Origin: Cherax quadricarinatus
Taxonomy: Eukaryota > Arthropoda > Malacostraca > Decapoda > Parastacidae
Assembly: GCF_038502225.1 (NCBI RefSeq)
Contig: NC_091383.1
Coordinates: 1,170,001 to 1,234,000, forward strand
Reading direction: 5' to 3'
Length of the DNA: 64,000 nucleotides
The notes beneath the pieces were generated by a model. That model did no database searches, had not been told where the DNA came from, and saw only the letters and a list, made by a program, of their open reading frames with translations. Positions 30,755 through 41,797 of this stretch are shown one piece after another. The position numbers were made by a program, and so were the translations under genes. Each line of letters begins with the position of its first letter. Position 1 is the stretch's first letter.

Positions 30755-33256
30755 AGGCTTGGGCTGCTACAAGTACCTCCGGATGTCACTTCTCCCAGGC
30801 TTGGGCTGGGCTGCAAGTACCTCTGGGTGTCACTTCTCCCAGGCTTGGGCTGGGCTGCAAGTACCTCTGGGTGTCACTTCTCCCAGGCTTGGGTTGGGCT
30901 ACAAGTACCTCTGGATGTCACTTCTCCCAGGCTTGGGTTGGGCTACAAGTACCTCTGGATGTCACTTCTCCCAGGCTTGGGCTGGGCTGCAAGTACCTCT
31001 GGGTGTCACTTCTCCCAGGCTTGGGTTGGGCTACAAGTACCTCTGGATGTCACTTCTCCCAGGCTTGGGTTGGGCTACAAGTACCTCTGGATGTCACTTC
31101 TCCCAGGCTTGGGTTGGGCTACAAGTACCTCTGGATGTCACTTCTCCCAGGCTTGGGTTGGGCTACAAGTACCTCTGGATGTCACTTCTCCCAGGCTTGG
31201 GTTGGGCTATATGTACCTCTGGATGTCACTTCTACCAGGCTTGGGTTGGGCTACAAGTACCTCTGGATGTCACTTCTCCCAGGCTTCGGTTGGGCTACAA
31301 GTACCTCTGGATGCTACAACTGCCAGGTTTGGAGGGGGCTACAAGTACCTCTGGAGGTCACTACTGCCAGGTTTGGAAGAGGCTACTAGGACCTCCGGAT
31401 GTCACTTTTTCCGGGCTTGGGTTGGGCTACAAGTATCTCTGGATGCCACAACTGCGAGGCTCAGGTTAGGCTACAAGTATCTCTGGAGGTCACAACTGCG
31501 AGGCTTATGTTAGGCTACAAGTATCTCTGGAGGTCACAACTGTGAGGCTTAGGTTAGGCTACAAGTATCTCTGGAGGTCACAACTACGAGGCTTAGGTTA
31601 GGCTACAAGTATCTCTGGATGCCACAACTGCGAGGCTTAGGTTAGGCTACAAGTATTTCTGGAGGTCACAACTGCGAGGCTTAGGTTAGGCTACAAGTAT
31701 CTCTGGAGGTCACAACTGTGAGGCTTAGGTTAGGCTACAAGTATCTCTGGAGGTCACAACTGCCAGGCTTAGGTTAGGCTACAAGTATCTCTGGAGGTCA
31801 CAACTGCGAGGCTTAGGTTAGGCTACAAGTATCTCTGGAGGTCACAACTGTGAGGCTTAGGTTAGACTACAAGTATCTCTGGAGGTCACAACTGTGAGGC
31901 TTAGGTTAGGCTACAAGTATCTCTGGAGGTCACAACTGTGAGGCATAGGTTAGGCTACAAGTATCTCTGGAGGTCACAACTGTGAGGCTTAGGTTAGGCT
32001 ACAAGTATCTCTGGAGGTCACAACTGTGAGGCTTAGGTTAGGCTACAAGTATCTCTGGAGGTCACAGCTGCGAGGCTTAGGTTAGGCTACAAGTACCTCT
32101 GGAGGTCACAACTGTGAGGCTTAGGTTAGGCTACAAGTATCTCTGGAGGTCACAACTGCGAGGCTTAGGTTAGGCTACAAGTACCTCTGGAGGTCACAAC
32201 TGCGAGGCTTAGGTTAGGCTACAAGTATCTCTGGAGGTCACAACTGCGAAGCTTAGGTTAGGCTACAAGTATCTATGGAGGTCACAACTGCGAGGCTTAG
32301 GTTAGGCTACAAGTATCTCTGGAGGTCACATCTGCGAGGCTTAGGTTAGGCTACAAGTACCTCTGCAGGTCACAACTGCCAGGCTTAGGTTAGGCTACAA
32401 GTATCTCTGGAGGTCACAACTGCGAGGCTTAGGCTAGGCTACAAGTATCTCTGGAGGTCACAACTGCGAGGCTTAGATTAGGCTACAAGTATCTCTGGAG
32501 GTCACAACTGCGAGGCTTAGGTTAGGCTACAAGTACCAAGGGAGGTCACAACTGCGAGGCTTAGGTTAGGCTACAAGTATCTCTGGAGGTCACAACTGCG
32601 AGGCTTAGGTTAGGCTACAAGTATCTCTGGAGGTCACAACTGCGAGGCTTAGGTTAGGCTACAAGTATCTCTGGAGGTCACAACTGCGAGGCTTAGGTTA
32701 GGCTACAAGTATCTCTGGAGGTCACAACTGCGAGGCTTAGGTTAGGCTACAAGTATCTCTGGAGGTCACAACTGCGAGGCTTAGGTTAGGCTACAAGTAT
32801 CTCTGGAGGTCACAACTGCGAGGCTTAGGTTAGGCTACAAGTATCTCTGGAGGTCACAACTGCGAGGCTTAGGTTAGGCTACAAGTACCTCAGGAGGTCA
32901 CAACTGCGAGGCTTAGGTTAGGCTACAAGTATCTCTGGAGGTCACAACTGCGAGGCTTAGGTTAGGCTACAAGTATCTCTGGAGGTCACAACTGCGAGGC
33001 TTAGGTTAGGCTACAAGTATCTCTGGAGGTCACAACTGTGAGGCTTAGGTTAGGCTACAAGTATCTCTGGAGGTCACAACTGCGAGGCTTAGGTCAGGCT
33101 ACAAGTACCAAGGGAGGTCACAACTGCGAGGCTTAGGTTAGGCTACAAGTACCTCTGGAGGTCACAACTGTGAGGCTTAGGTTAGGCTACAAGTATCTCT
33201 GGAGGTCACAACTGCGAGGCTTAGGTTAGGCTACAAGTATCTCTGGAGGTCACAAC
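30755..33256. repeat. 44-bp satellite array with two subfamilies
   Basis: About 57 units. The left third (30,755 to about 31,380) reads GGCTTGGGTTGGGCTACAAG...GATGTCACTTCTCCC; the rest reads GGCTTAGGTTAGGCTACAAG...GAGGTCACAACTGCG. A handful of mixed units (31,310-31,460) join them. Most right-hand units thus contain TTAGGTTAGG, two arthropod telomere-type pentamers. Open frames of about 230 codons in the left part are artefacts. Confidence 0.96.
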
Positions 33257-33257
33257 T

Positions 33258-33260
33258 TAG

Positions 33261-33352
<92 letters not shown>
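33258..33352. repeat. TAA microsatellite
   Basis: About 95 bp of (AAT)n abutting the end of the 44-bp array. Confidence 0.96.
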
Positions 33353-33355
<3 letters not shown>

Positions 33356-33616
33356 GAATAATAAGAAGAATTTCAGATATAACAAATTTTTTCTGAAAAT
33401 GACAACATTCACAAATGCATATTACGTCATTTTGGAAAAATACTGATTTTTTTTTCACAAAACTTACATAAAAAGTTATAATCAAATTAATTAAGTTTCC
33501 ATATATTTCAGTGTATTGTAATTGAGTTGATAAATTGTTTTTTGGTCACATATGAATGGACATTGAGGTTGCCATGACAACCAGCGATCACAGGCCCTAA
33601 CATCTGACCGTATCAG
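33353..33616 (+). other. Intron C sequence, nothing recognised
   Basis: AT-rich, with no family signal on either strand. Confidence 0.4.
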
Positions 33617-34765
33617 GTTCAGGTATACGGGAACCATACATGTACAATGGTGTATCAGAGACAACAGAACTCAGGTATACAGGAACCATACATGTACAAT
33701 GGTGTACGAGAGACAACAGAACTCAGGTATACGGGAACCATACATGTACAATGGTGTATCAGAGACAACAGAACTCAGGTATACAGGAACCATACATGTA
33801 CAATGGTGCACCAGAGACAACAGAACTCAGGTATACAGGAACCATACATGTACAATGGTGTATCAGAGACAACAGAACTCAGGTATACAGGAACCATACA
33901 TGTACAATGGTGTATCAGAGACAACAGAACTCAGGTATACAGGAACCATACATGTACAATGGTGTATCAGAGACAACAGAACTCAGGTATACAGGAACCA
34001 TACATGTACAATGGTGTATCAGAGACAACAGAACTCAGGTATACAGGAACCATACATGTACAATGGTGTACGAGAGACAACAGAACTCAGGTATACGGGA
34101 ACCATACATGTACAATGGTGTATCAGAGACAACAGAACTCAGGTATACGGGAACCATACATGTACAATGGTGTACCAGAGACAACAGAACTCAGGTATAC
34201 AGGAACCATACATGTACAATGGTGTATCAGAGACAACAGAACTCAGGTATACAGGAACCATACATGTACAATGGTGTATCAGAGACAACAGAACTCAGGT
34301 ATACAGGAACCATACATGTACAATGGTGTATCAGAGACAACAGAACTCAGGTATACAGGAACCATACATGTACAATGGTGTATCAGAGACAACAGAACTC
34401 AGGTATACAGGAACCATACATGTACAATGGTGTATCAGAGACAACAGAACTCAGGTATACGGGAACCATACATGTACAATGGTGTACCAGAGACAACAGA
34501 ACTCAGGTATACGGGAACCATACATGTACAATGGTGCACCAGAGACAACAGAACTCAGGTATACGGGAACCATACATGTACAATGGTGCACCAGAGACAA
34601 CAGAACTCAGGTATACGGGAACCATACATGTACAATGGTGCACCAGAGACAACAGAACTCAGGTATACGGGAACCATACATGTACAATGGTGCACCAGAG
34701 ACAACAGAACTCAGGTATACGGGAACCATACATGTACAATGGTGCACCAGAGACAACAGAACATC
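33617..34765. repeat. 52-bp minisatellite array, about 22 copies
   Basis: Units include CATACATGTACAATGGTG, ATCAGAGACAACAGAACTC and AGGTATACAGG. The right-hand units are mostly GCACCAG and ATACGGG variants. Frames of 356-380 codons in all three phases are artefacts. The array ends 82 bp before exon D. Confidence 0.97.
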
Positions 34766-34847
34766 TTAGGAAAGTAATTTGATTGGACAGGTATTGTTAC
34801 TTAAATAACTGTATGGTGGATTGACTGATGGATGTGTATATCAACAG

Positions 34848-34945
34848 ACCCTGGTTGATAGAGATCAACTCGTCACCCTGCATGGCTGCTACTACCAGCG
34901 TTACGCGCAGGATGTGCACCCAGTGTCTCCAGGATGTTATTAAAG
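34848..34945 (+). CDS. TTLL3-like: TTLL3/8-like tubulin glycylase, exon D
   Basis: 98 nt between acceptor ATATCAACAG and donor GTAGTA. After completing Arg it reads PWLIEINSSPCMAATTSVTR then RMCTQCLQDVIK, and ends with one base of a Val codon. WLIEINSSP carries the Glu and Asn that coordinate magnesium-ATP in TTL-domain ligases, so the catalytic site is complete. TTLL3 of vertebrates has PWLIEINASPTM here. The intron starts GTAGTAGTAGTAATAATAAT, so a TAG/TAA microsatellite forms the donor itself. Confidence 0.94.
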
Positions 34946-34954
34946 GTAGTAGTA

Positions 34955-35016
<62 letters not shown>
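34946..35016. repeat. TAG/TAA microsatellite at the donor of exon D
   Basis: GTAGTAGTAGTAATAAT followed by about 60 bp of (AAT)n, beginning at the first intronic base. Confidence 0.95.
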
Positions 35017-35017
<1 letters not shown>

Positions 35018-35030
35018 TCTTTATTTCTAC

Positions 35031-35975
35031 CAGCACATGTACAAGGTATACAAGTACATGTACAAGGTATACCAGTACATGTACAAGGTATACAAGTACA
35101 TGTACAAGGTATACAAGTACTTGTACAAGGTATACAAGTACATGTACAAGGTATACAAGTACATGTACAAGGTATACCAGTACATGTACAAGGTATACAA
35201 GTACATGTACAAGGTATACAAGTACTTGTACAAGGTATACAAGTACATGTACAAGGTATACAAGTACATGTACAAGGTATACAAGTACATGTACAAGGTA
35301 TACAAGTACATGTACAATGTATACAAGTACATGTACAAGGTATACAAGTACATGTACAAGGTATACAAGTACATGTACAAGGTATATAAGTACATGTACA
35401 AGGTATACAAGTACATGTACAAGGTATACAAGTACATGTACAAGGTATACAAGTACATGTACAAGGTATACAAGTACATGTACAAGGTATACAAGTACAT
35501 GTACAAGGTATACAAGTACATGTACAATGTATACAAGTACATGTACAAGGTATACAAGTACATGTACAAGGTATACAAGTACATGTACAAGGTATACAAG
35601 TACATGTACAAGGTATACAAGTACATGTACAAGGTATACAAGTACATGTACAAGGTATACAAGTACATGTACAAGGTATACAAGTACATGTACAAGGTAT
35701 ACAAGTACATGTACAAGGTACACAAATACATGTACAAGGTATACAGGTACATGTACAAGATATACAAGTACATGTACAAGTTATACAAGTACATGTACAA
35801 GGTACACAAGTACATGTACAAGGTATACAAGTACATGTACAAGGTATACAAGTACATGTACAAGGTATACAAGTATATGTACAAGGTATACAAGTACATG
35901 TACAAGGTATACAAGTACATGTACAAGGTATACCAGTACATGTACGAGGTATACCAGTACATGTACAAGGTATAC
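35031..35975. repeat. 21-bp minisatellite array, about 45 copies
   Basis: Unit GTACATGTACAAGGTATAC + AA. It holds the palindromes GTACATGTAC and GTATAC, so single strands can fold on themselves. Since 21 is divisible by three, all six frames stay open for 300-390 codons; none is a gene. It shares ACATGTACAA and GGTATACA with the 52-bp array on the other side of exon D. Confidence 0.97.
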
Positions 35976-36045
35976 AGATCATAGCTGACATCAATGACAT
36001 ACTACTATATAGAAAGCCGCTTGTTATGCTGAGCATTTCCCGCAA

Positions 36046-38180
36046 ATTAGGTCAGTTTTGTCCCAGGATGCGACCCACACCAGTCCACTAACACCCAGGA
36101 TGTGACCCACACCAGTCCACTAACACCCAGGATGTGACCCACACCAGTCCACTAACACCCAGGATATGACCCACACCAGTCCACTAACACCCAGGATGTG
36201 ACCCACACCAGTCCACTAACACCCAGGATGTGACCCACACCAATCCACTAACACCCAGGATGTGGCCCACACCAGTCCACTAACACCCAGGATGTGACCC
36301 ACACCAGTCCACTAACACCCAGGATGCCACCCACACCAGTCCACTAACACCCAGGATGTAACCCACACCAGTCCACTAACACCCAGGATGTGACCCACAC
36401 CAGTCCACTAACACCCAGGATGTGACCACACCAGTCCACTAACACCCAGGATGTGACCTACACCAGTCCACTAACACCCAGGATGTGACACACACCAGTC
36501 CACTAACGCCCAGGATGTGACCTACACCAGTCCACTAACACCCAGGATGCCACCCACACCAGTCCACTAACACCCAGGATGTGACCCACACCAGTCCACT
36601 AACACCCAGGATGTGACCCACACCAGTCCATTAACACCCAGGATGCGACCCACACCAGTCCATTAACACCCAGTATGTGACCCACACCAGTCCACTAACA
36701 CCCAGGATGTGACCCACACCAGTCCATTAACACCCAGGATGCGACCCACACCAGTCCATTAACACCCAGTATGTGACCCACACCAGTCCACTAACACCCA
36801 GGATGTGACCCACACCATTTCATTAACACCCAGGATGCGACCCACACCAGTCCATTAACACCCAGTATGTGACCCACACCAGTCCACTAACACCCAGGAT
36901 GTGACCCACACCAGTCCATTAACACCCAGGATGCGACCCACACCAGTCCATTAACACCCAGTATGTGACCCACACCAGTCCACTAACACCCAGGATGTGA
37001 CCCACACCATTTCATTAACACCCAGGATGCGACCCACACCAGTCCATTAACACCCAGTATGTGACCCACACCAGTCCACTAACACCCAGGATGTGACCCA
37101 CACCAGTCCATTAACACCCAGGATGCGACCCACACCAGTCCATTAACACCCAGTATGTGACCCACACCAGTCCACTAACACCCAGGATGTGACCCACACC
37201 AGTCCATTAACACCCAGGATGCGACCCACACCAGTCCATTAACACCCAGTATGTGACCCACGCCAGTCCACTAACACCCAGGATGCGACCCACACCAGTC
37301 CATTAACACCCAGGATGCGACCCACACCAGTCCATTAACACCCAGTATGTGACCCACACCAGTCCACTAACACCCAGGATGTGACCCACACCAGTCCATT
37401 AACACCCAGGATGCGACCCACACCAGTCCATTAACACCCAGTATGTGACCCACACCAGTCCACTAACACCCAGGATGTGACCCACACCAGTCCATTAACA
37501 CCCAGGATGCGACCCACACCAGTCCATTAACACCCAGTATGTGACCCACACCAGTCCACTAACACCCAGGATGTGACCCACACCAGTCCATTAACACCCA
37601 GGATGCGACCCACACCAGTCCATTAACACCCAGTATGTGACCCACACCAGTCCACTAACACCCAGGATGTGACACACACCAGTCCATTAACACCCAGGAT
37701 GCGACCCATACCAGTCCATTAACACCCAGTATGTGACCCACACCAGTCCACTAACACCCAGTATGTGACCCACACCAGTCCACTAACACCAAGGATGTGA
37801 CCCACACCAGTCCACTAACACCCAGGATGTGACCCACACCAGTCCACTAACACCCAGGATGTGACCCACACCAGTCCACTAACACCCAGGATGTGACCCA
37901 CACCAGTCCATTAACACCCAGGATGCGACCCACACCAGTCCATTAACACCCAGTATGTGACCCACACCAGTCCACTAACACCCAGGATGTGACCCACACC
38001 AGTCCACTAACACCAAGGATGTGACCCACACCAGTCCACTAACACCCAGGATGTGACCCACACCAGTCCACTAACATGGACATAAGGTGTAAGGAAACAC
38101 GTCCAATGTTTCCACCCTTGCTGGGAATCGAACCCGGACTCTCACCGTGTGAAGCAAGAGCTTTTGTCACCAGGCCCCTG
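36046..38180 (-). mobile_element. SINE carrying an internal 32-bp satellite expansion
   Basis: Left edge GTTTTGTCCCAGGATGC and right edge GGTGTAAGGAAACACGTCC + CTGGGAATCGAACCCGGACT match a minus-strand SINE (compare 29,945-30,271). Between them one SINE segment is repeated about 63 times (36,062-38,077). Confidence 0.85.
36062..38077. repeat. 32-bp satellite array inside a SINE
   Basis: Unit CCCACACCAGTCCACTAAC + ACCCAGGATGTGA. In 36,620-37,740 the units follow a three-unit order (GGATGCG/CCATTAAC; GTATGTG/CCACTAAC; GGATGTG/CCATTAAC), a 96-bp higher-order repeat. It corresponds to the SINE segment CACCCACACCAGTCGACTAA. Confidence 0.96.
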
Positions 38181-38216
38181 GCGGCAAATCAAGATTCCTC
38201 ACTCACTCACTCACTC

Positions 38217-38495
38217 CCTCATCGTGTGGCCCGTGGCCTGGTAGGTAACGCTCTCGCCTCACACACTAAGTGTCCGTGGTTCGATCCAATATTGGACGTG
38301 TTTCCTTACACCTACTGTCCCCTTTCACGTAGCAAGTGAGTAGGTACCTGGGTGTTAGTCGACTGGTGTGGGTGGCATCCTGGGGGACAAGACTGAAGGA
38401 TCCGAATGGAAATAAGATAGACGGTCCTAGATGAATCACCGGGTTATCCTGGGTGGCTAACCCTCCGGAGTTAAAAATCCGAGCAATATCTTAAC
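38217..38495 (+). mobile_element. tRNA-derived SINE
   Basis: A-box-like GTGGCCTGGTAGGTAACGC, B-box-like GTGGTTCGATCCA, then GTTTCCTTACACCTACTGTC, GTACCTGGGTGTTAGTCGAC, GGGTGGCATCCTGGGGGACA and CGGGTTATCCTGGGTGGCTA. Plus orientation. A short ACTC repeat precedes it. Confidence 0.82.
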
Positions 38496-38712
38496 ACTGC
38501 CTCACTCCCCATCATTCCCGAACCATGTAACGTACATGTTCTCTCAGCTGAGCTCCAGACAATACACGTCTCAGCTTACAAAACATACACACTTACTACT
38601 ATACAGACAATACACACAATACAAGTATTAACCAAGTCAAAGACTTGGAAAGCTGCACTAACACGACAATAAAAATAGCTTTGTGATGAATGGTTTGAAA
38701 AACCGACAAGTT

Positions 38713-38996
38713 GAAGATTGAGACACTTATGCCGCATATGGGAATCTTTATTCAGGAAACGTTTCGCCACACAGTGGCTTAATCAGTCCAATACAAAGAG
38801 GAAGGCGTAAGGAGAGGAGGAGAATGAGGTAATCAGTCCCTCAACCTGGAGTCGATGTGTTCAGTCCATCAATCTTGTCCATCAATTCTACAAGATTGAT
38901 GGACTGAACACATCGACTCCAGGTTGAGGGACTGATTACCTCATACGTTTCCTGAATAAAGATTCCCATATGCTGCATAAGTGTCTCAATCTTCAA
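38713..38996. mobile_element. Foldback copy of the GAAACGTTT-type dispersed repeat
   Basis: GAGGTAATCAGTCCCTCAAC...ATCAATCTTGT (38,827-38,878) is inverted at 38,890-38,943 across a loop of about 11 bp. The outer part GAAGATTGAGACACTTATGC...AACGTTTC (38,713-38,766) is inverted at 38,944-38,996. The right arm lacks about 60 bp of the left arm (roughly 38,767-38,826). Confidence 0.8.
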
Positions 38997-39182
38997 AAAT
39001 AGCTTTGATACCCACAAGATAGCTTATTATCTTATTAATGAAAATAAGATACCAGATATATTGAGCAAATTTCCTAAATTTGCTTGTAACAGATAAGTGA
39101 ACTGTAGATATAAATCCAGATGTTCTCCTGTTAACCCTTTTGAGGCTTAGTTCCTAGGCCTATTGTGTATCCATATGTTCTT
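38997..39182 (+). other. Intron D sequence, start of a dispersed repeat
   Basis: Mostly unique. The last part (TGAGGCTTAGTTCCTAGGCC, ATTGTGTATCCATATG) looks like the unexpanded flank of the repeat from which the next array comes. Confidence 0.4.
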
Positions 39183-40170
39183 GTGCTACCATCCATAGGA
39201 TGGATATGAGGTACACAATAAACTATCCACTACCATCCACAGGATGGATATGAGGTACACAATAAACTAGCCACTACCATCCACAGGATGGATATGAGGT
39301 ACACAATAAACTAGCCACTACCATCCACAGGAGGGATATGAGGTACACAATAAACTAGCCACTACCATCCACAGGATGGATATGAGGTACACAATAAACT
39401 AGCCACTACCATCCACAGGATGGATATGAGGTACACAATAAACTAGCCACTACCATCCACAGGATGGATATGAGATACACAATAAACTAGCCACTACCAT
39501 CCACAGGATGGATATGAGGTACACAATAAACTAGCCACTACCATCCATAGGATGGATATGAGGTACACAATAAACTAGCCACTACCATCCACAGGATGGA
39601 TATGAGGTACACAATAAACTAGCCACTACCATCCATAGGATGGATATGAGGTACACAATAAACTAGCCACTACCATCCACAGGATGGATATGAGGTACAC
39701 AATAAACTAGCCACTACCATCCACAGGATGGATATGACGTACACAATAAACTAGCCACTACCATCCACAGGAGGGATATGAGGTACACAATAAACTAGCC
39801 ACTACCATCCACAGGATGGATATGAGGTACACAATAAACTAGCCACTACCATCCACAGGATGGATATGAGGTACACAATAAACTAGCCACTACCATCCAT
39901 AGGATGGATATGAGGTACACAATAAACTAGCCACTACCATCCACAGGATGGATATGAGGTACACAATAAACTAGCCACTACCATCCACAGGATGGATATG
40001 AGGTACACAATAAACTAGCCACTACCATCCACAGGATGGATATGAGGTACACAATAAACTAGCCACTACCATCCATAGGATGGATATGAGGTACACAATA
40101 AACTAGCCACTACCATCCACAGGATGGATATGAGGTACACAATAAACTAGCCACTACCATCCACAGGATA
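39183..40170. repeat. 44-bp satellite array, about 22 copies
   Basis: Unit contains CCATCCACAGGATGGATATG and AGGTACACAATAAACTAGCC. CCATCC-ACA-GGATGG is a small hairpin in each unit. The reverse complement matches the dispersed repeat at the window end (63,960-64,000: GTTTATTATGCACCCCATAC, CCATCCTGTGGGTGGTAG). Confidence 0.96.
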
Positions 40171-40328
40171 GACTCAACCTGTGCACAGAGTCGCCAACTG
40201 TACTCACCTTGTGTTATAGGGCGTCAAAGACTGTGTCTGGCGCGGTTTCTTAAGCTCCTTCTTAACACTATTAATTTCTGGTCTCCAGAACCTTATCATA
40301 CCTACTCCTGAAACTGTGTATATTACAG

Positions 40329-40441
40329 TGGTGGTGGACTACAAGAACAACAAAACAGCGGACACTGGGTTGTTCGAACTGGCTTACAGGGATAGTGAGC
40401 GCTCAGTACCCAACCCGCCCTACCTGGGAGTAAACCTACAG
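40329..40441 (+). CDS. TTLL3-like: TTLL3/8-like tubulin glycylase, exon E
   Basis: 113 nt between acceptor TATATTACAG and donor GTGAGT. It completes Val, then reads VDYKNNKTADTGLFELAYRD and SERSVPNPPYLGVNLQ, ending on a full codon. DTGLFELAYR parallels CDTGAFELIYK of vertebrate TTLL3, and PPYLGVNL parallels its VPQYVGIRL. This is the end of the TTL domain. Confidence 0.9.
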
Positions 40442-40474
40442 GTGAGTTAATTAGAATTAAGCTTCCTATCAGGT

Positions 40475-40745
40475 GTATGGGCTCTTGTGTACTCACATAT
40501 TTGTGGTTGCAGGGATCGATTCACAGCTCCTGGCTCCACCTCTTCACTGGATGCTACTAGGGTCACTCCCTGCTCCAAGAGCTTTATCGTTCCTCTTCTT
40601 AAAGCTATTTATGGATCCTGCCTCCACTACATCACTCTCCAGTGTGTGTGTGTGTGTGTGTGTGTGTATCTCAGACCTCCACAACACAACTGACCAAAGC
40701 TCAGACCTCCACAACACAGTTGTCCTCACAGATTTGTTAAGTTAT
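40475..40745 (+). repeat. Dispersed repeat with GT microsatellite
   Basis: CTCACATATTTGTGGTTGCA, GATCGATTCACAGCTCCTGG and CTATTTATGGATCCTGCCTC form a sequence I associate with a common decapod repeat family (from memory). A (GT)n run lies at 40,641-40,666, followed by two copies of TCAGACCTCCACAACACA. Confidence 0.5.
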
Positions 40746-40896
40746 ACCAAGAATTAAGTAAAGATCCTGGACGTCACCTTACCAAACAAACAAAGCAAAT
40801 GTGATAGTAATTATGTACAAGATAGCTTATAGTGGATAATAGACATGATCTTAGAAGACAGAGGAACTGACGTGTCTCTTAACCCTGTAGCGTAAC

Positions 40897-41017
40897 TTGA
40901 CTCAAGAAATCGTAATGACACGATTGCAAACAAATCATACCCCCGGCTGGGATTGAACCCGCGGTCTGGAGTTTTGAGACTCTATGACCGCGGGTTCAAT
41001 CCCAGCCGGGGGTATGA
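40897..41017. mobile_element. Palindromic tRNA-like retroposon with 13-bp TSD
   Basis: CCTGTAGCGTAAC (40,884-40,896) and CCTGTAGCGTGAC (41,018-41,030) flank it, one mismatch. Inside, ATACCCCCGGCTGGGATTGA...ACCCGCGGTC is inverted as GACCGCGGGTTCAATCCCAG-CCGGGGGTAT. The 5' part TGACTCAAGAAATCGTAATG is shared with 30,475. Confidence 0.85.
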
Positions 41018-41290
41018 CCTGTAGCGTGACAAACATACACCCTGATGACATTACTGTAATTCTTCTTTGCTCCCTCTTCTAAGTGCCAGTGATTTGTGAA
41101 TAGGTACTTTGAGTAGCTTGTTAGAGACATTGAGTTGACTTGCTAGGCACTTTGAGTTGACTTGCTACGAACTTGGAATTGACTTGCTAGGCGCTTTGAG
41201 CTGACTTGCTAGGCACATTCCTTTCACCTTCCTCACATCACAGATTAAATGCTTCCCTAAGGAGCAGTGCTACTTCTCCCTTATTTTTTG

Positions 41291-41385
<95 letters not shown>
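41291..41385. repeat. AT microsatellite
   Basis: About 95 bp of (AT)n immediately left of a long hairpin. Confidence 0.97.
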
Positions 41386-41389
<4 letters not shown>

Positions 41390-41520
41390 AAAACAACCAC
41401 TCTGAAAGAATAGAGAAATTCCAAGCACTTTCGTGACTGCTCACATTATCCTTGATAATGTGAGTAGTCACAAAAGCGCTTGGAATTTCTGTATTCTTTC
41501 AGAGTGGTTGTTTTTGCATA
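41384..41520. repeat. Long hairpin: 67-bp arms, 3-bp loop
   Basis: Arms 41,384-41,450 and 41,454-41,520 pair with about four mismatches around loop CTT. The stem starts TATGCAAAAACAACCACTCT and closes at CACATTATC/GATAATGTG. It is bordered on both sides by (AT)n tracts, so the whole block may be a TA-targeting foldback element. Confidence 0.93.
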
Positions 41521-41551
41521 TTCTGAAATCACCTGTTTACTGTGATCTTAT

Positions 41552-41685
<134 letters not shown>

Positions 41686-41797
41686 TTTTCCCACACTACC
41701 GAGAAATTATGATAAAATTAGGAATATGTTTGGGATGCTGATGACAGAAGGTATAATATAGGGGAAGCTGATGTAATTTTCTTTAAATCCCTGACAG

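Noticed and set aside
30755..31513. Plus-strand frames of 172-236 codons (SLLPGLGWATSTSGCHF-type)
   Set aside because: The 44-bp unit is open in three phases, and the intron position between exons C and D rules out a separate gene.
31430..33256. Telomere or subtelomere
   Set aside because: TTAGG occurs only as a dimer inside a 44-bp unit. There is no pure (TTAGG)n run, and the array lies in an intron of a gene that continues on both sides.
34828..36045. Frames of 300-390 codons over the 21-bp array
   Set aside because: All six frames are open. The first one runs through true exon D in the wrong phase relative to its neighbours and into the intron.
29945..38495. tRNA genes
   Set aside because: A- and B-box-like motifs belong to SINE heads. 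No closed cloverleaf with a plausible anticodon arm was found, and each is joined to the SINE body.
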